Positions 1 to 9,528 of a stretch of 64,000 nt of DNA are shown here, one piece after another. The stretch covers positions 1-64,000 of the forward strand of contig CAMXPV010000008.1 of the NCBI GenBank assembly GCA_947245585.1, written 5' to 3'. The stretch's first letter is position 1; every line of letters begins with the position of its first letter. Made by a program: the position numbers and the translations under genes. Under the pieces are notes generated by a model, which searched no databases, had not been told where the DNA came from, and saw nothing but the letters and a program-made list of their open reading frames with translations. Origin of the DNA: an uncultured Lachnospiraceae bacterium (GTDB lineage: Bacteria > Bacillota > Clostridia > Lachnospirales > Lachnospiraceae).

Positions 1-3000
1 CTGCGCCTGCTGCCTTGCGCCAGTCGATCTTCCCGCCGTCTGCTGCCTGAGACAACGCACTTCCGATAAAGCCCGCGCCGCCGCCGAAGAAGCCGCCTAA
101 AAGTCCGCCTGCAAGGATGGTCGGTATTTCTCCCGTCGGGTCTACGTAGTTGACGGGATCGTTGTCACAGTACGGGTACGGGTTTAATCCTCTCCTGATC
201 GGGTCGGGAGAAAGCATTCTGCCCTGCGCGCTGTCGTAAAATCTGGCCTGCGCAAAATATTTTCCGATTACGGGATCATATGTATAGTTAGTAAAGCGTA
301 TATCCGTATCGGTTTCCGGGGAAAGCTGCGTCTCCATCCTGCCCCATGCATCGTGGCCTGCGCGCCATACTGCGCTTCCCTGCGGGTCTGCCGCATAAAG
401 CGGGCTTCCCCAGAGGTCTGGCATCTCATACATCCGGCCTGCCGCTGTGGTATAGCCAAGGCGTTCATAGCTGATGCCGTACACGGCCTTTGTAATGCCG
501 CCTCCGTCATGGTATGCCATCAGGTCATTGCCTGCGGCGCTTAAGACATCAGGCACATACGCCGTCTTTCTGATCTGCGGCGTCTCTGCCCCCTGACAGG
601 TCACGGTATTTCCGATCCGCATATGCAGGGCATTGTAGGCATAGTCTGTCTGCGCGCCGCTTACAAGGTTCTTTCCGGCTGTCATACGGTTCGCCATATC
701 ATAACTGTACTGGCAAATCAGACTGCCGTCCTGTCTTTCTTCTGTCAGATTCCCCCTTTTATCATAGCTGTAGCTGTAGGCTGCGCCGTCCTGCACCATG
801 GCTGTCAGCCTGTTCATGGCATCGTAGGTATAGGCCGCTTTCTCCGCACCATTCACCTTCCATGCCGTGCGGTTCCCCATCGCGTCGAAGCTGTAGGTCA
901 CCTGCTTTTCTCCTTCCATGAAAGAAAGCAGCCGTCCCATGGGATCATAGGTATATACGGCGTTCTCTGCGGGTACATCTTCGCCCTTCTTTTTCTGGAA
1001 ACCGACGATACGTCCCATCGCATCATAAGAAAGGCTTATGTCCATACTCCCGCCATCTTCTGTCTGGTAGCTAGCCGTCACGGGCATCCGGCCTGCATTG
1101 TAGGTGTAGGCCGCCCTGCCGCCGGGCTGTGTCATGGACAGGAGATTGCCTGCCGCGTCATAGCCGTACTGTGTGCCAATCCCCTGCGCATCGGTCACAC
1201 CGGTAAGGCGGCGGCTGCCGTCATAGGTATAGTTTACCACACTTTCGTCCGGATAGCGAATGGCAGTTCTGTTTCCTGCCGCGTCATAGGTATAGCCGGT
1301 CTTTCGTCCCTCATGGTCGGTGATGCCTGTCAGTCTTCCTAGCACATCCCGCTCCATGGTCATGATGCCGTTCCAATCCTGCATCTCCACCATCTCGCCG
1401 CGCTTATTGTAGCGGAACAGCGCCTGCCTGCCATCCCCATAGGTCATCTGCACAGGCTGATTGTTCAGGTCATAGGTCACTGCGGTGGCATTGCCTTCCT
1501 CATCTGTGATCTCCGTCAGATTGCCGTTTCCGTCGTAGGCGTAGCTTCTCTCCTCCTCCATGGGATTGATCATGCGGATGACTGCGCCTCTCTTATCATA
1601 CTGATAGATGGTCTCGCAGGTTCTGGTTTCCGCCTCCGAAGCATATTCTCTGATTCGGCGGTTCATGGCATCGTATTCATAGCGTGTCACATGCCCCAAC
1701 GGGTCTGTGATCCCTGTCAGGTTACCGCAGGCATCATAGGCATATGCCGTCACATTGCCGCAGGCATCTGTCACCGTTTCGATCTGTCCGTCCGCCGTAT
1801 AAGTGAAGGTCAGACTCTCTCCCTCCGGATTTGTGACATCCGTCACCTGCCCCAACGCGTCGCGGGTATATGCCGTCACACCGCCCAGCGCATCGGTTTC
1901 CTGCACAACTCGGCCTGCCGCATCATAGGTATAGGAAACAGTATTGCCTTCCGGATCTTTCCTGCTTACAAGATTGCCCGCAGGAGAGTATGTATACTCG
2001 GTCACATTGCCGCCCGCGTCGGTTTGTGTCAGCACCCTTCCCATCTTGTCATAGGTAAATGTCAGACTACGTTCCGCCGCATCGGTCATCTGCAGCAGCC
2101 GTCCCATAGCGTCATACTGATAGGTCGTCTCCGCGCCTTCCTGATCAGTCACCTTCGCAATTTTACCAGTATTGGTATATTCCAGAGTCAGACTGTCGCC
2201 GTTTCCATCCGTCACCCCGATCATACGTCCCAATGCGTCATAGGTATAGTTCCATGTATTGTCATTGGCGTCAGTGAAGGATACCATATTGCCTGCCGCA
2301 TCATAGGTGCAGCTCTTCTCATGGCCCTCCTCATCGACACTCCGCACCATACGGTTCAGGCTGTCATATGCGTAAGTCCTGACCCCGCCTAACGGATCAG
2401 TCTCACTGATCAGGTTGCCGCCTGCATCATAAGCGAGCGTCGTTTTGCCGCCGCCTGCATCTGTGACAGCAGTCATATGTCCCGCCGCGTCGTAGGTAAA
2501 GGCGGTCATATGATCTAACGCATCCGTTACCACCGTGATACGGTTATTGGCGTCAAACGTATAACTTTTACTGTTCCCCTCCGCGTCCGTCGTTTTGATA
2601 CAGTTACCGTTTGCATCGTACTCATAGATGGTTTTGCCGCCGTCAGGCGCGGTAATCTCCTTCAAACGTCCTGCCTCATCGTAGACGCGGGCCGTCTTAT
2701 TATTTTCCGGATCGGTAATCTCTGTCACATTGCCGTCTCCATCATAGGATGCCGCGTGCACCGCCTCGTCCGGCATTTCTACCGCCGTGACTCTGCCTAG
2801 TTTATCGTAGGTATAGCGGGTTGCTCCGTCTGCGGATGTCTCCGTAAGCAGCCTGTTTTCCCCATCATAGGTATAGGCTGTCACAACTCCATCCTCATCT
2901 GTCCTGGTCAGCAGATTGCCTGCCTGATCGTAGGTATAGCTTACACTGTGTCCGAGCGCATTGGTCTCACTGATCACGCGTCCCTGCGCATCATAAGTAT

Positions 3001-6000
3001 AGGTGGTCTGGTGCTCCAACGGATCAATAACCGTCTGGATTCGGCCCATAACGTCATAGATATACCTTCGGATGCCGCCCGCCGCATCGGTAATCTGCGT
3101 CAACCGATTAACTGCGTCATAGGCATAAGCCGTCACATTGCCGTTTCCGTCTGTGCAGGCTGTCGTATTCCTCACGGCATCATAGGCATAGGACACCTCT
3201 GCACCTGTGGGATCTGTCTCCCGAATCAGATTACCCGCCGCGTCATAGGCATACTGATACACATTCCCCATAAAATCCGTAACAGACTTAAGCTGTCCCA
3301 TCTCATTATAAGCCAGTTCCTGTTGATTGCCCCGTCTGTCTGTGATTCCTGTGCGGTTGCCGTTCTCATCATAAGCAAAGAGTACCTCTCCATCCTCATC
3401 CCTCACCTTAAGCAGATCGCCCGCCGCCGAATACTGATAGGATATCGCCCGGCCTTCCGGCGAAGTGTAAGAAATAAGTCTTCCTAAAGCATCATGAACA
3501 TACTGATAAATATTCCCCTCCGGGTCCTGCGCCTGCTTCAGATGATTTTTCTCATCATACGTATAACGCCATACATTTCCTTCCTTATCCGTCCATGAAA
3601 TGAGATTGTCGTTATCGTCATAAGCATATACGCTGCTGTTTCCCCTCTCGTCCTCTACACTGGTCAGGTTATTCCTCTCGTCATACTGATAATGGCACTC
3701 CGTACCATCTCTGTTTACGATTGTAATCGGCAGATTCCTCTCATTATAGGTTACCTGCTCTTTTTTGCCGTCCGGATAGGTAACGGCGGTCATACGTCCG
3801 CAGGCATCGTAACTCATCTGCGTACAGTTACCGAGTGCGTCCGTCTGTGCCGTAATTCTTCCGTTCTCATCAAAGCTGTTATGAATACCAGTCTCCGCCA
3901 ACTGTACATCCATAACATTTCCGTCCGCGTCATAGCAATAGCTTGTAACATTTCCCATTTCATCCGTAAACACGGTTCTTCTGGCAGTTTCCTCATAGGC
4001 GACGGTGCTCTCGCCCCTTCCGGCCATATTCTGGCTGACAACTCTGCCAAGCATATCGTAGGTATTCTCCAAATAGCTCTGTCCGCCAAAATCCGAAACG
4101 GTTAACAGCCTGCCGTTCTCATCATAGGTAAAGGATATTGCCTTCCCCTCATGATTGGTAGCGGATAGCAGTTTTCCTTCCTTATAAACAAAGGCGACCT
4201 CTTGATCCATGGCATCCTTCACGCCTGTCAGATATTCTCCGGTATAGATCAGCTGTAGACTGCTGTCGTGCCGTCCACTGATCCGAATGATCTGTCCCGC
4301 CTGATTCTTCTCAAACCGGTATTTAACCAAACCATTCTCCACAATCCTGTTCAGTACAAGACCGCTGTCAAAAACATACTCCGTCCCGTCGATTCCGATG
4401 ACCGCATAGGATGTGTCTTCCCGCAGTTCCATCCTGTACATGCCGCCAATCCCCTCCGGCACACAAAACGTACCGTCCGCTTCCTTTGCAAAGGGAATGA
4501 CCGCCCCATGAGGCGTACTGAAATAGGCGTAATCCTCATCCATGCAAAGTACATATTGCAGCGCATGAGACCAATTTTGCCCCAACATCCTGCCAAACGC
4601 ATCCCGGTCAGAATCGTACATCAGCGTAAAGTGCAGTTTATCTTTCCCGTAGTCTTCCAGAACCGTATAGCTCCACAAGAAAGCGCCGGTCAGTACATTG
4701 ACAGGATCATTTCCCATATAAGAAATTTTTCCGTCTGTGTAAGTGCTGTCGGCAGGCCGGTCTTGCAGGCCGCTTTTCTTACTGATATCGGTTTTGACAG
4801 TCCCTAATGTAGTGAAACGACTGGAACCTTTCTGATTGTTCGCTCTCACGCTAAAGGTATGCTCCGTGTTCGGCCGCAGACCGGAAAATACCTTGCACAT
4901 CTGTCCCGACATCATATCCTTGTCCGATACATGATAAACCTTCTCATCAAACTTGATATCGTAATCCGCTGCATCAGCCACCGGCGGAAAGCTCACCACC
5001 GCGCGATTGAATCCGGTCTTTGCCGATACACCGGAAGGCACCGCAGGCCCTACCGCGATCGTCGTAATCGTCTCCCGTCTGCTGTATGGACTGTTTCCTC
5101 CTGCATTGTATGCACAGACACTATATTCATAATCCGTGTCCGGTGTCAGTCCCGTAATGGTTTTTGATGTACCGGTCTGGGTATAACTCTCTCCGTTAAA
5201 ACTGAGTCTGTAGCCAGTGGCGCCGCTCACACCGTTCCATGATATCGTCACGGAATTCGTGGTCGCCGTCGCGCGGACATTTGTTGGTGTCGAAGGAGGC
5301 GCAACCAATGTCCTCACCGTATACCGGGAAGAATATGCGCTGGTTCCGGCGCTGTTTTTTGCGCGTACCTGATACGGATAAGATGTATTTGGCTTTAATC
5401 CGGTAATCGTTTTGGATAACGCTGATGTATTGTAAACTGTTCCGTTAAAGGAAACATCATAGCTCTGCGCTTTATTCACCCTGTTCCAACTTACCGTAAC
5501 ACTGTTATAGGTAGATCTCGCACTGATCCCTGTCGGTGCGTCCGGTGCCTTTAAAGCCGTTTTCACCGTCTTATATGGAGAATAACTGCTGTTTCCACCT
5601 GCATTACAAGCACGAATCCTGTAGCTGTAGCTGGTATCATCCTTCAAGCCTGTCACTCTGTGGGATGTTCCCTGCACCTTATAAGTCTGACCATTGAAAT
5701 ATAATTCATATTCTGTCGCTCCAGACACTGCATTCCATGTCAGAGTAACGGAATCTGTCGTAACAGTGGTCGTGACTGTCGGATATGTCGTCGGTGCATA
5801 GGGAAGGGTCTTCACCGTCTTAACAGGGCTGTAGGAACTGGAACCGTCCGCATTGTTGACACGAACCTGATAGCTGTAAGAAGTATTTGCCGTTAATCCC
5901 GAAATCCTCTTACTGGTGCTCGTGACGCGATATGTTGTGCCGTTAAACAACACATCATAGCTTGTGGCCCCGCTCACGGAATCCCAACGCAGCGTAACAT

Positions 6001-7570
6001 CTGTACGCGATGAGGATACCTGCACCGCCGCCGGCGGCTGCGGCGTAGTTTTCAGTGTCTTGGCGGAACTGTAAGAGCTGGAACCGTCCGCATTATTGAC
6101 ACGAATCTGATAACTGTGGCTTGTATTCGGCAAAAGCCCGGTCACTTTGTGGGAGGTCCCTTTCACGTTATACACTTTCCCATCAAGCAGCAAATCATAG
6201 CTGACTGCCCCTGTTACCGGGCTCCAACTGACGGTAACAGAACCTTCATCCGAAATCGCTGTCGCGCCCGAGGGAGCTTTCGGCGTTGTTCTCACTTTCA
6301 TCTCCGCTCCATATTCGCTGACGCCGTCCGCATTCTTGGAACGCACCTTATAAGTATATTCCGTATTCTCTCTCAACCCGGTAAAGGTTCTGGAGGGAGA
6401 TGTGGTACTGTAGGTGCTTCCGTTAAACTGAATATCATAACCGGTCGCGCCACTCACGGGATTCCATTTCACAGTCACAGAATTTTCAGTCGTTTCCCCG
6501 GAAATACCAGATGGTACGGTTGGCATTTTCGCAAGCGTCTGAATGGATTTTGCCGCACTGTAGCTGCCGGTTCCGTCGGAAGTTCTGCAAGCCACCTGAT
6601 AGGTATACGTTGTTTTGGGTTTCAACCCGCCATATTTCACGGAAGTGCTATTCGCGGCAGCATAAGTCTCGTCATTGTTACAGCGCACCAAATATCCCGT
6701 AGCTCCTGCGACCGTGTTCCAACTGATCGTAACGGAGTCATCGGTACTCACAGCCGTCACGGAAGAAGGCGCCTTCGGAGGCGTAGCCACCGTCATCTGA
6801 CTGGTATAACTGCCCGCCAAGTCCGCATTCTTTGCCCGCACCTGAAACGCATAGCTTCTTCCTGCCGCCAAACCCGTAAATTCCTTGGAAGTAGCCGTTG
6901 TGCTATAAATCTTTCCGTCAAACAAGATGTCATAACCGATCGCATCACTAACCTTCGTCCAACTGATCGTAGCCGTTGTCTCCGTTGCTTTTTTCTTAAC
7001 ACCCATCGGCACCGGCGGCGTTGTTGGTAATGTCTGAACCGTCTGCGTCGCACTGTAAGGGCTTGACAGCTTAGAGCCATTTGCCCGCACGGCAATGGTA
7101 TGGCTTGTTTTCGGTTTAAGACCGGTAAAGGTCTTGGACGTATTCGTCACGTTATAGACCTTATTGTCAAACAGGATATCATAGCTCTTCGCCCGCGGCA
7201 CAGCGCTGAAGCTGACACCGATCTGTGTGGTCTGCGGTGTGACCTTGATATTCTGAGGCACATCCATGGGCTTATTGTCATAAAAGTCGGAACGAATCAA
7301 AATTCTTTTCACATCCCCGCCGATCCTTGTATGCTCACCAATCTCCCTAACGGTAAAATCATACTGCGCATTGGCTGGGAGATTCGGTTTGGTCGTATAG
7401 GAATCTCCATGCCAGTCCCTATTGCTTTCGACCCCATAGCTCTTCCCAACCTGATGTACATAAACCTCCTGTTTTACCATACCCGGAAGTATGATCCAGT
7501 TTGCTGTAATGGAACCATTGTCGTTTAATTTCAATTGTAATTTAATATCATTGTTCGGTATCGCTGTCAT
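1..7570 (-). CDS. Giant Rhs/YD-repeat protein with about 10 N-terminal fibronectin type III domains; C-terminus cut by the window edge
   Basis: Minus-strand reading from ATG 7570-7568 (SD AAGGAG, 8-nt spacer): MTAIPNNDIKLQLKLNDNGSITANW..., FnIII repeats (SVTVSWNxVSGATGYDIxFNGxTYxxTxTSxxxTGLxPNTxYxYQVRAKNADG), then GNDPVNVLTGAF, then dozens of YDxxGR/YDAAGN repeats, ending with the RHS core motif RFYDSAQGRMLSPDPIRRGLNPYPYCDNDPVNYVDPTG. Frame checked at about 217, 4717 and 7570. It is absent from the ORF track because it has no stop inside the window. Confidence 0.95.
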   Translation of the reverse strand, partial: MTAIPNNDIKLQLKLNDNGSITANWIILPGMVKQEVYVHQVGKSYGVESNRDWHGDSYTTKPNLPANAQYDFTVREIGEHTRIGGDVKRILIRSDFYDNKPMDVPQNIKVTPQTTQIGVSFSAVPRAKSYDILFDNKVYNVTNTSKTFTGLKPKTSHTIAVRANGSKLSSPYSATQTVQTLPTTPPVPMGVKKKATETTATISWTKVSDAIGYDILFDGKIYSTTATSKEFTGLAAGRSYAFQVRAKNADLAGSYTSQMTVATPPKAPSSVTAVSTDDSVTISWNTVAGATGYLVRCNNDETYAAANSTSVKYGGLKPKTTYTYQVACRTSDGTGSYSAAKSIQTLAKMPTVPSGISGETTENSVTVKWNPVSGATGYDIQFNGSTYSTTSPSRTFTGLRENTEYTYKVRSKNADGVSEYGAEMKVRTTPKAPSGATAISDEGSVTVSWSPVTGAVSYDLLLDGKVYNVKGTSHKVTGLLPNTSHSYQIRVNNADGSSSYSSAKTLKTTPQPPAAVQVSSSRTDVTLRWDSVSGATSYDVLFNGTTYRVTSTSKRISGLTANTSYSYQVRVNNADGSSSYSPVKTVKTLPYAPTTYPTVTTTVTTDSVTLTWNAVSGATEYELYFNGQTYKVQGTSHRVTGLKDDTSYSYRIRACNAGGNSSYSPYKTVKTALKAPDAPTGISARSTYNSVTVSWNRVNKAQSYDVSFNGTVYNTSALSKTITGLKPNTSYPYQVRAKNSAGTSAYSSRYTVRTLVAPPSTPTNVRATATTNSVTISWNGVSGATGYRLSFNGESYTQTGTSKTITGLTPDTDYEYSVCAYNAGGNSPYSRRETITTIAVGPAVPSGVSAKTGFNRAVVSFPPVADAADYDIKFDEKVYHVSDKDMMSGQMCKVFSGLRPNTEHTFSVRANNQKGSSRFTTLGTVKTDISKKSGLQDRPADSTYTDGKISYMGNDPVNVLTGAFLWSYTVLEDYGKDKLHFTLMYDSDRDAFGRMLGQNWSHALQYVLCMDEDYAYFSTPHGAVIPFAKEADGTFCVPEGIGGMYRMELREDTSYAVIGIDGTEYVFDSGLVLNRIVENGLVKYRFEKNQAGQIIRISGRHDSSLQLIYTGEYLTGVKDAMDQEVAFVYKEGKLLSATNHEGKAISFTYDENGRLLTVSDFGGQSYLENTYDMLGRVVSQNMAGRGESTVAYEETARRTVFTDEMGNVTSYCYDADGNVMDVQLAETGIHNSFDENGRITAQTDALGNCTQMSYDACGRMTAVTYPDGKKEQVTYNERNLPITIVNRDGTECHYQYDERNNLTSVEDERGNSSVYAYDDNDNLISWTDKEGNVWRYTYDEKNHLKQAQDPEGNIYQYVHDALGRLISYTSPEGRAISYQYSAAGDLLKVRDEDGEVLFAYDENGNRTGITDRRGNQQELAYNEMGQLKSVTDFMGNVYQYAYDAAGNLIRETDPTGAEVSYAYDAVRNTTACTDGNGNVTAYAYDAVNRLTQITDAAGGIRRYIYDVMGRIQTVIDPLEHQTTYTYDAQGRVISETNALGHSVSYTYDQAGNLLTRTDEDGVVTAYTYDGENRLLTETSADGATRYTYDKLGRVTAVEMPDEAVHAASYDGDGNVTEITDPENNKTARVYDEAGRLKEITAPDGGKTIYEYDANGNCIKTTDAEGNSKSYTFDANNRITVVTDALDHMTAFTYDAAGHMTAVTDAGGGKTTLAYDAGGNLISETDPLGGVRTYAYDSLNRMVRSVDEEGHEKSCTYDAAGNMVSFTDANDNTWNYTYDALGRMIGVTDGNGDSLTLEYTNTGKIAKVTDQEGAETTYQYDAMGRLLQMTDAAERSLTFTYDKMGRVLTQTDAGGNVTEYTYSPAGNLVSRKDPEGNTVSYTYDAAGRVVQETDALGGVTAYTRDALGQVTDVTNPEGESLTFTYTADGQIETVTDACGNVTAYAYDACGNLTGITDPLGHVTRYEYDAMNRRIREYASEAETRTCETIYQYDKRGAVIRMINPMEEERSYAYDGNGNLTEITDEEGNATAVTYDLNNQPVQMTYGDGRQALFRYNKRGEMVEMQDWNGIMTMERDVLGRLTGITDHEGRKTGYTYDAAGNRTAIRYPDESVVNYTYDGSRRLTGVTDAQGIGTQYGYDAAGNLLSMTQPGGRAAYTYNAGRMPVTASYQTEDGGSMDISLSYDAMGRIVGFQKKKGEDVPAENAVYTYDPMGRLLSFMEGEKQVTYSFDAMGNRTAWKVNGAEKAAYTYDAMNRLTAMVQDGAAYSYSYDKRGNLTEERQDGSLICQYSYDMANRMTAGKNLVSGAQTDYAYNALHMRIGNTVTCQGAETPQIRKTAYVPDVLSAAGNDLMAYHDGGGITKAVYGISYERLGYTTAAGRMYEMPDLWGSPLYAADPQGSAVWRAGHDAWGRMETQLSPETDTDIRFTNYTYDPVIGKYFAQARFYDSAQGRMLSPDPIRRGLNPYPYCDNDPVNYVDPTGEIPTILAGGLLGGFFGGGAGFIGSALSQAADGGKIDWRKAAGA

Positions 7571-7575
7571 AATAA

Positions 7576-7629
7576 AATCTCCTTTTTAGTTTGATAGTTT
7601 TTAGCCGGCTATCTAATAAAAAGGAGATT
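7576..7629 (-). promoter_or_regulatory. 13-bp perfect inverted repeat that can sequester the rhs Shine-Dalgarno
   Basis: aatctccttttta (7576-7588) and taaaaaggagatt (7617-7629) are exact reverse complements. An inner gatag/ctatc pair lies at 7593-7597/7609-7613. The downstream arm contains the rhs SD. Confidence 0.75.
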
Positions 7630-7645
7630 ATATAGAAAATGTAAA
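7618..7645 (-). promoter_or_regulatory. Putative alternative-sigma promoter for rhs (TTTACA-N16-CTTTTT)
   Basis: Minus strand TTTACA (7645-7640), 16 nt, CTTTTTAT (7623-7616). Same layout as upstream of the sigma gene. Confidence 0.55.
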
Positions 7646-7692
7646 CACACAAAACGTTATAAATTGAATGACGCGGTACTAAGGCACAGCTA

Positions 7693-8730
7693 CTATTTAT
7701 CGAACCTCATAAGCTGATACCTTTCGATATAATCATGGATCAGCGACTCTGCATAGCCATGCGCTGTCGCATAACCGCATATCTGTAAATACCGCGCCGC
7801 AAGGGTATAATCACCGCAGCCGATCACAGGCGCATATCTCAAAGTTTTACCGCCATCCGTGCTTCTTTGCGCTATATAGTCATTGTGATCTAAAATTGAC
7901 TGTTCCCAACTGTCATAGGCGCGCCACTGCGTCTGTTCCACTGTGTAAAAGCTTCCGTCCGCTCTTTGCTCTGTGGCGTCTTTTACGTAAATTCTGCCGT
8001 CCCATCCGTTCCTCTTGATACCAAACAGGGCGTTCGCCTTCCGCGCCAGTTCTGAAGTACCCCACGCCGACTCCTTGACCGCCTGCGCAATCACCACAGA
8101 CGGAAGCAGAATGTTCCGTTCCAGCCAATCTTTTCTTGCGATTTTTCCTACAACCTCTATAAACGCCTGTCTGCTGTCCTCCGTTCCTTCTTTCCTTTCC
8201 AACGCTGTCTCGCAAAGCGCGTTGAAAATGGCATCTGCCGCCGCTTCCTGCGCGCCTGCCCGCTTATAGATTGCTATATCTTCGTCGTTATCACAAAAAC
8301 ACACTTCTATGAGTATGGCTTTCGCCTTCGTTTTACGGATGACATACAGACCACTCCCGTCCTTGATTCCCCGATTGACAAATCCCAGTTTTTGCAGATG
8401 GGAACAAATGGCAACTGCCTCATTATGCCTTTTTCCGCCATAGGTATAGGCTTCCACCCCATGCGCTTTATGTTCTCCCGATGCGTTAAAATGAATGCTG
8501 ATAAACAAGTCTATATCCGCTTGTTGTGCTATTTGCACTGCTTTTTCCAGATACGCCTCCTGTGAGCCTGCATGATCCACCGTACAGTCTATTACCTCCA
8601 CATTGGCGTTTTTGAGCTTTTTCATCAAAGCATTTCCCACAAACCTTGTATGTACTGACTCTTTTAGGAAACCGACCGCGCCGCTTCCCGCTCCCTCTAT
8701 GGTATGCCCGCAATTTACACCGATTATCAT
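7693..8730 (-). CDS. Bifunctional endolysin: N-acetylmuramoyl-L-alanine amidase (Amidase_3) plus glucosaminidase (GH73/FlgJ-like), no signal peptide
   Basis: MIIGVNCGHTIEGAGSGAVG..., ISIHFNASGEHKAHGVEAYTYG, then VVIAQAVKESAWGTSELARKANALFGIKRNGWDG. SD GGGGGGGAG upstream. Confidence 0.88.
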   Translation of the reverse strand: MIIGVNCGHTIEGAGSGAVGFLKESVHTRFVGNALMKKLKNANVEVIDCTVDHAGSQEAYLEKAVQIAQQADIDLFISIHFNASGEHKAHGVEAYTYGGKRHNEAVAICSHLQKLGFVNRGIKDGSGLYVIRKTKAKAILIEVCFCDNDEDIAIYKRAGAQEAAADAIFNALCETALERKEGTEDSRQAFIEVVGKIARKDWLERNILLPSVVIAQAVKESAWGTSELARKANALFGIKRNGWDGRIYVKDATEQRADGSFYTVEQTQWRAYDSWEQSILDHNDYIAQRSTDGGKTLRYAPVIGCGDYTLAARYLQICGYATAHGYAESLIHDYIERYQLMRFDK

Positions 8731-8745
8731 ACGATATCTCCCCCC

Positions 8746-8949
8746 CTATTTTGTCTGCAATTCCGGCAGTCCCGCCAATGATGTCAAAATAGAAAGCAAT
8801 CCCGCTAACGCCACTGTGGAAATCAATCTGCGCCATTCCACATCATCCATCAATACCGATGTGCCGATTGCCGCAATCGCCGTCTGTGCCATCGTTTTTA
8901 CCGCTCTGATACCAGCCGCTTCTATCCAATGTTTTGCCCTTTTTTTCAT
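8746..8949 (-). CDS. Small holin-like membrane protein (67 aa)
   Basis: Hydrophobic segments with charged N-terminus; between sigma and endolysin genes; start overlaps the sigma stop by ATGA (8949-8946). Confidence 0.75.
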   Translation of the reverse strand: MKKRAKHWIEAAGIRAVKTMAQTAIAAIGTSVLMDDVEWRRLISTVALAGLLSILTSLAGLPELQTK

Positions 8950-9506
8950 TTAGACTTCCTCCCTCGTTCTCCTTCCCTTTCCATTTCTTTAAGTTTACAT
9001 AATGTCCTTCTTTTTAGCTGATTCACTGCCTGTCGTGATTTATGATATTTTCTGGCAATTTCAGCCGTGGTATATCCCTGTACATAAACAAGAGATATAA
9101 CATTCCGTTCCTGCTCGTTTAACAGCTTGTCCAATCCAAATTCCACCATAAAGTCAATCTCATCCACTCCCGCCATTTTTTCTTCAATGCCGTATCTTTG
9201 CTCCTCTGTTAACTCGGAAAAAGTAATCTCTCTTCCCTGTTCCATTATTTTGTAAATCTTTTTTACATAAAAGTTTTTGACAGAAACCTTAATATACGAA
9301 ACAGCCGTCTGATCCCGATTGTCATTCAACCTCTTCAGATTCATGCCTTTCACCAATTCAATAAAGAACAAAAGGCAATCCCCGTATGCATCGTCATATT
9401 TCAGTTTCTTCGCGTACTTTCGAAGCAATGGCTGAAATCTTCTTACTAATTCCAGCATGGCTCCTTCATCTCCTTGCTGGGCTTTCGCCACCAATTTACA
9501 AACCAT
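8946..9506 (-). CDS. Sigma-70 family factor, UviA/TcdR-like (HTH_16-type N-terminus, region 4 C-terminus)
   Basis: MVCKLVAKAQQGDEGAMLELVRRFQPLLRKYAKKLKYDDAYGDC... and LNEQERNVISLVYVQGYTTAEIARKYHKSRQAVNQLKRRTLCKLKE. Start at 9506 preferred over the longer ORF because of SD AGGGGG and the upstream terminator. Confidence 0.82.
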   Translation of the reverse strand: MVCKLVAKAQQGDEGAMLELVRRFQPLLRKYAKKLKYDDAYGDCLLFFIELVKGMNLKRLNDNRDQTAVSYIKVSVKNFYVKKIYKIMEQGREITFSELTEEQRYGIEEKMAGVDEIDFMVEFGLDKLLNEQERNVISLVYVQGYTTAEIARKYHKSRQAVNQLKRRTLCKLKEMEREGERGRKSK

Positions 9507-9528
9507 ATAAAATTCCCCCTTTATAGCA

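Noticed and set aside
353-7528. Long plus-strand ORFs such as 623-1342, 1691-2392, 2948-3487 and 6116-7030
   Set aside because: They are antisense to the rhs gene. Their GIIGI/RRIGIL-like repeats are the mirror translation of YD and FnIII repeats.
7576-7629. Rho-independent terminator before rhs
   Set aside because: The stem is A/T-rich and is not followed by a U-run on the minus strand; the SD location fits translational control better.
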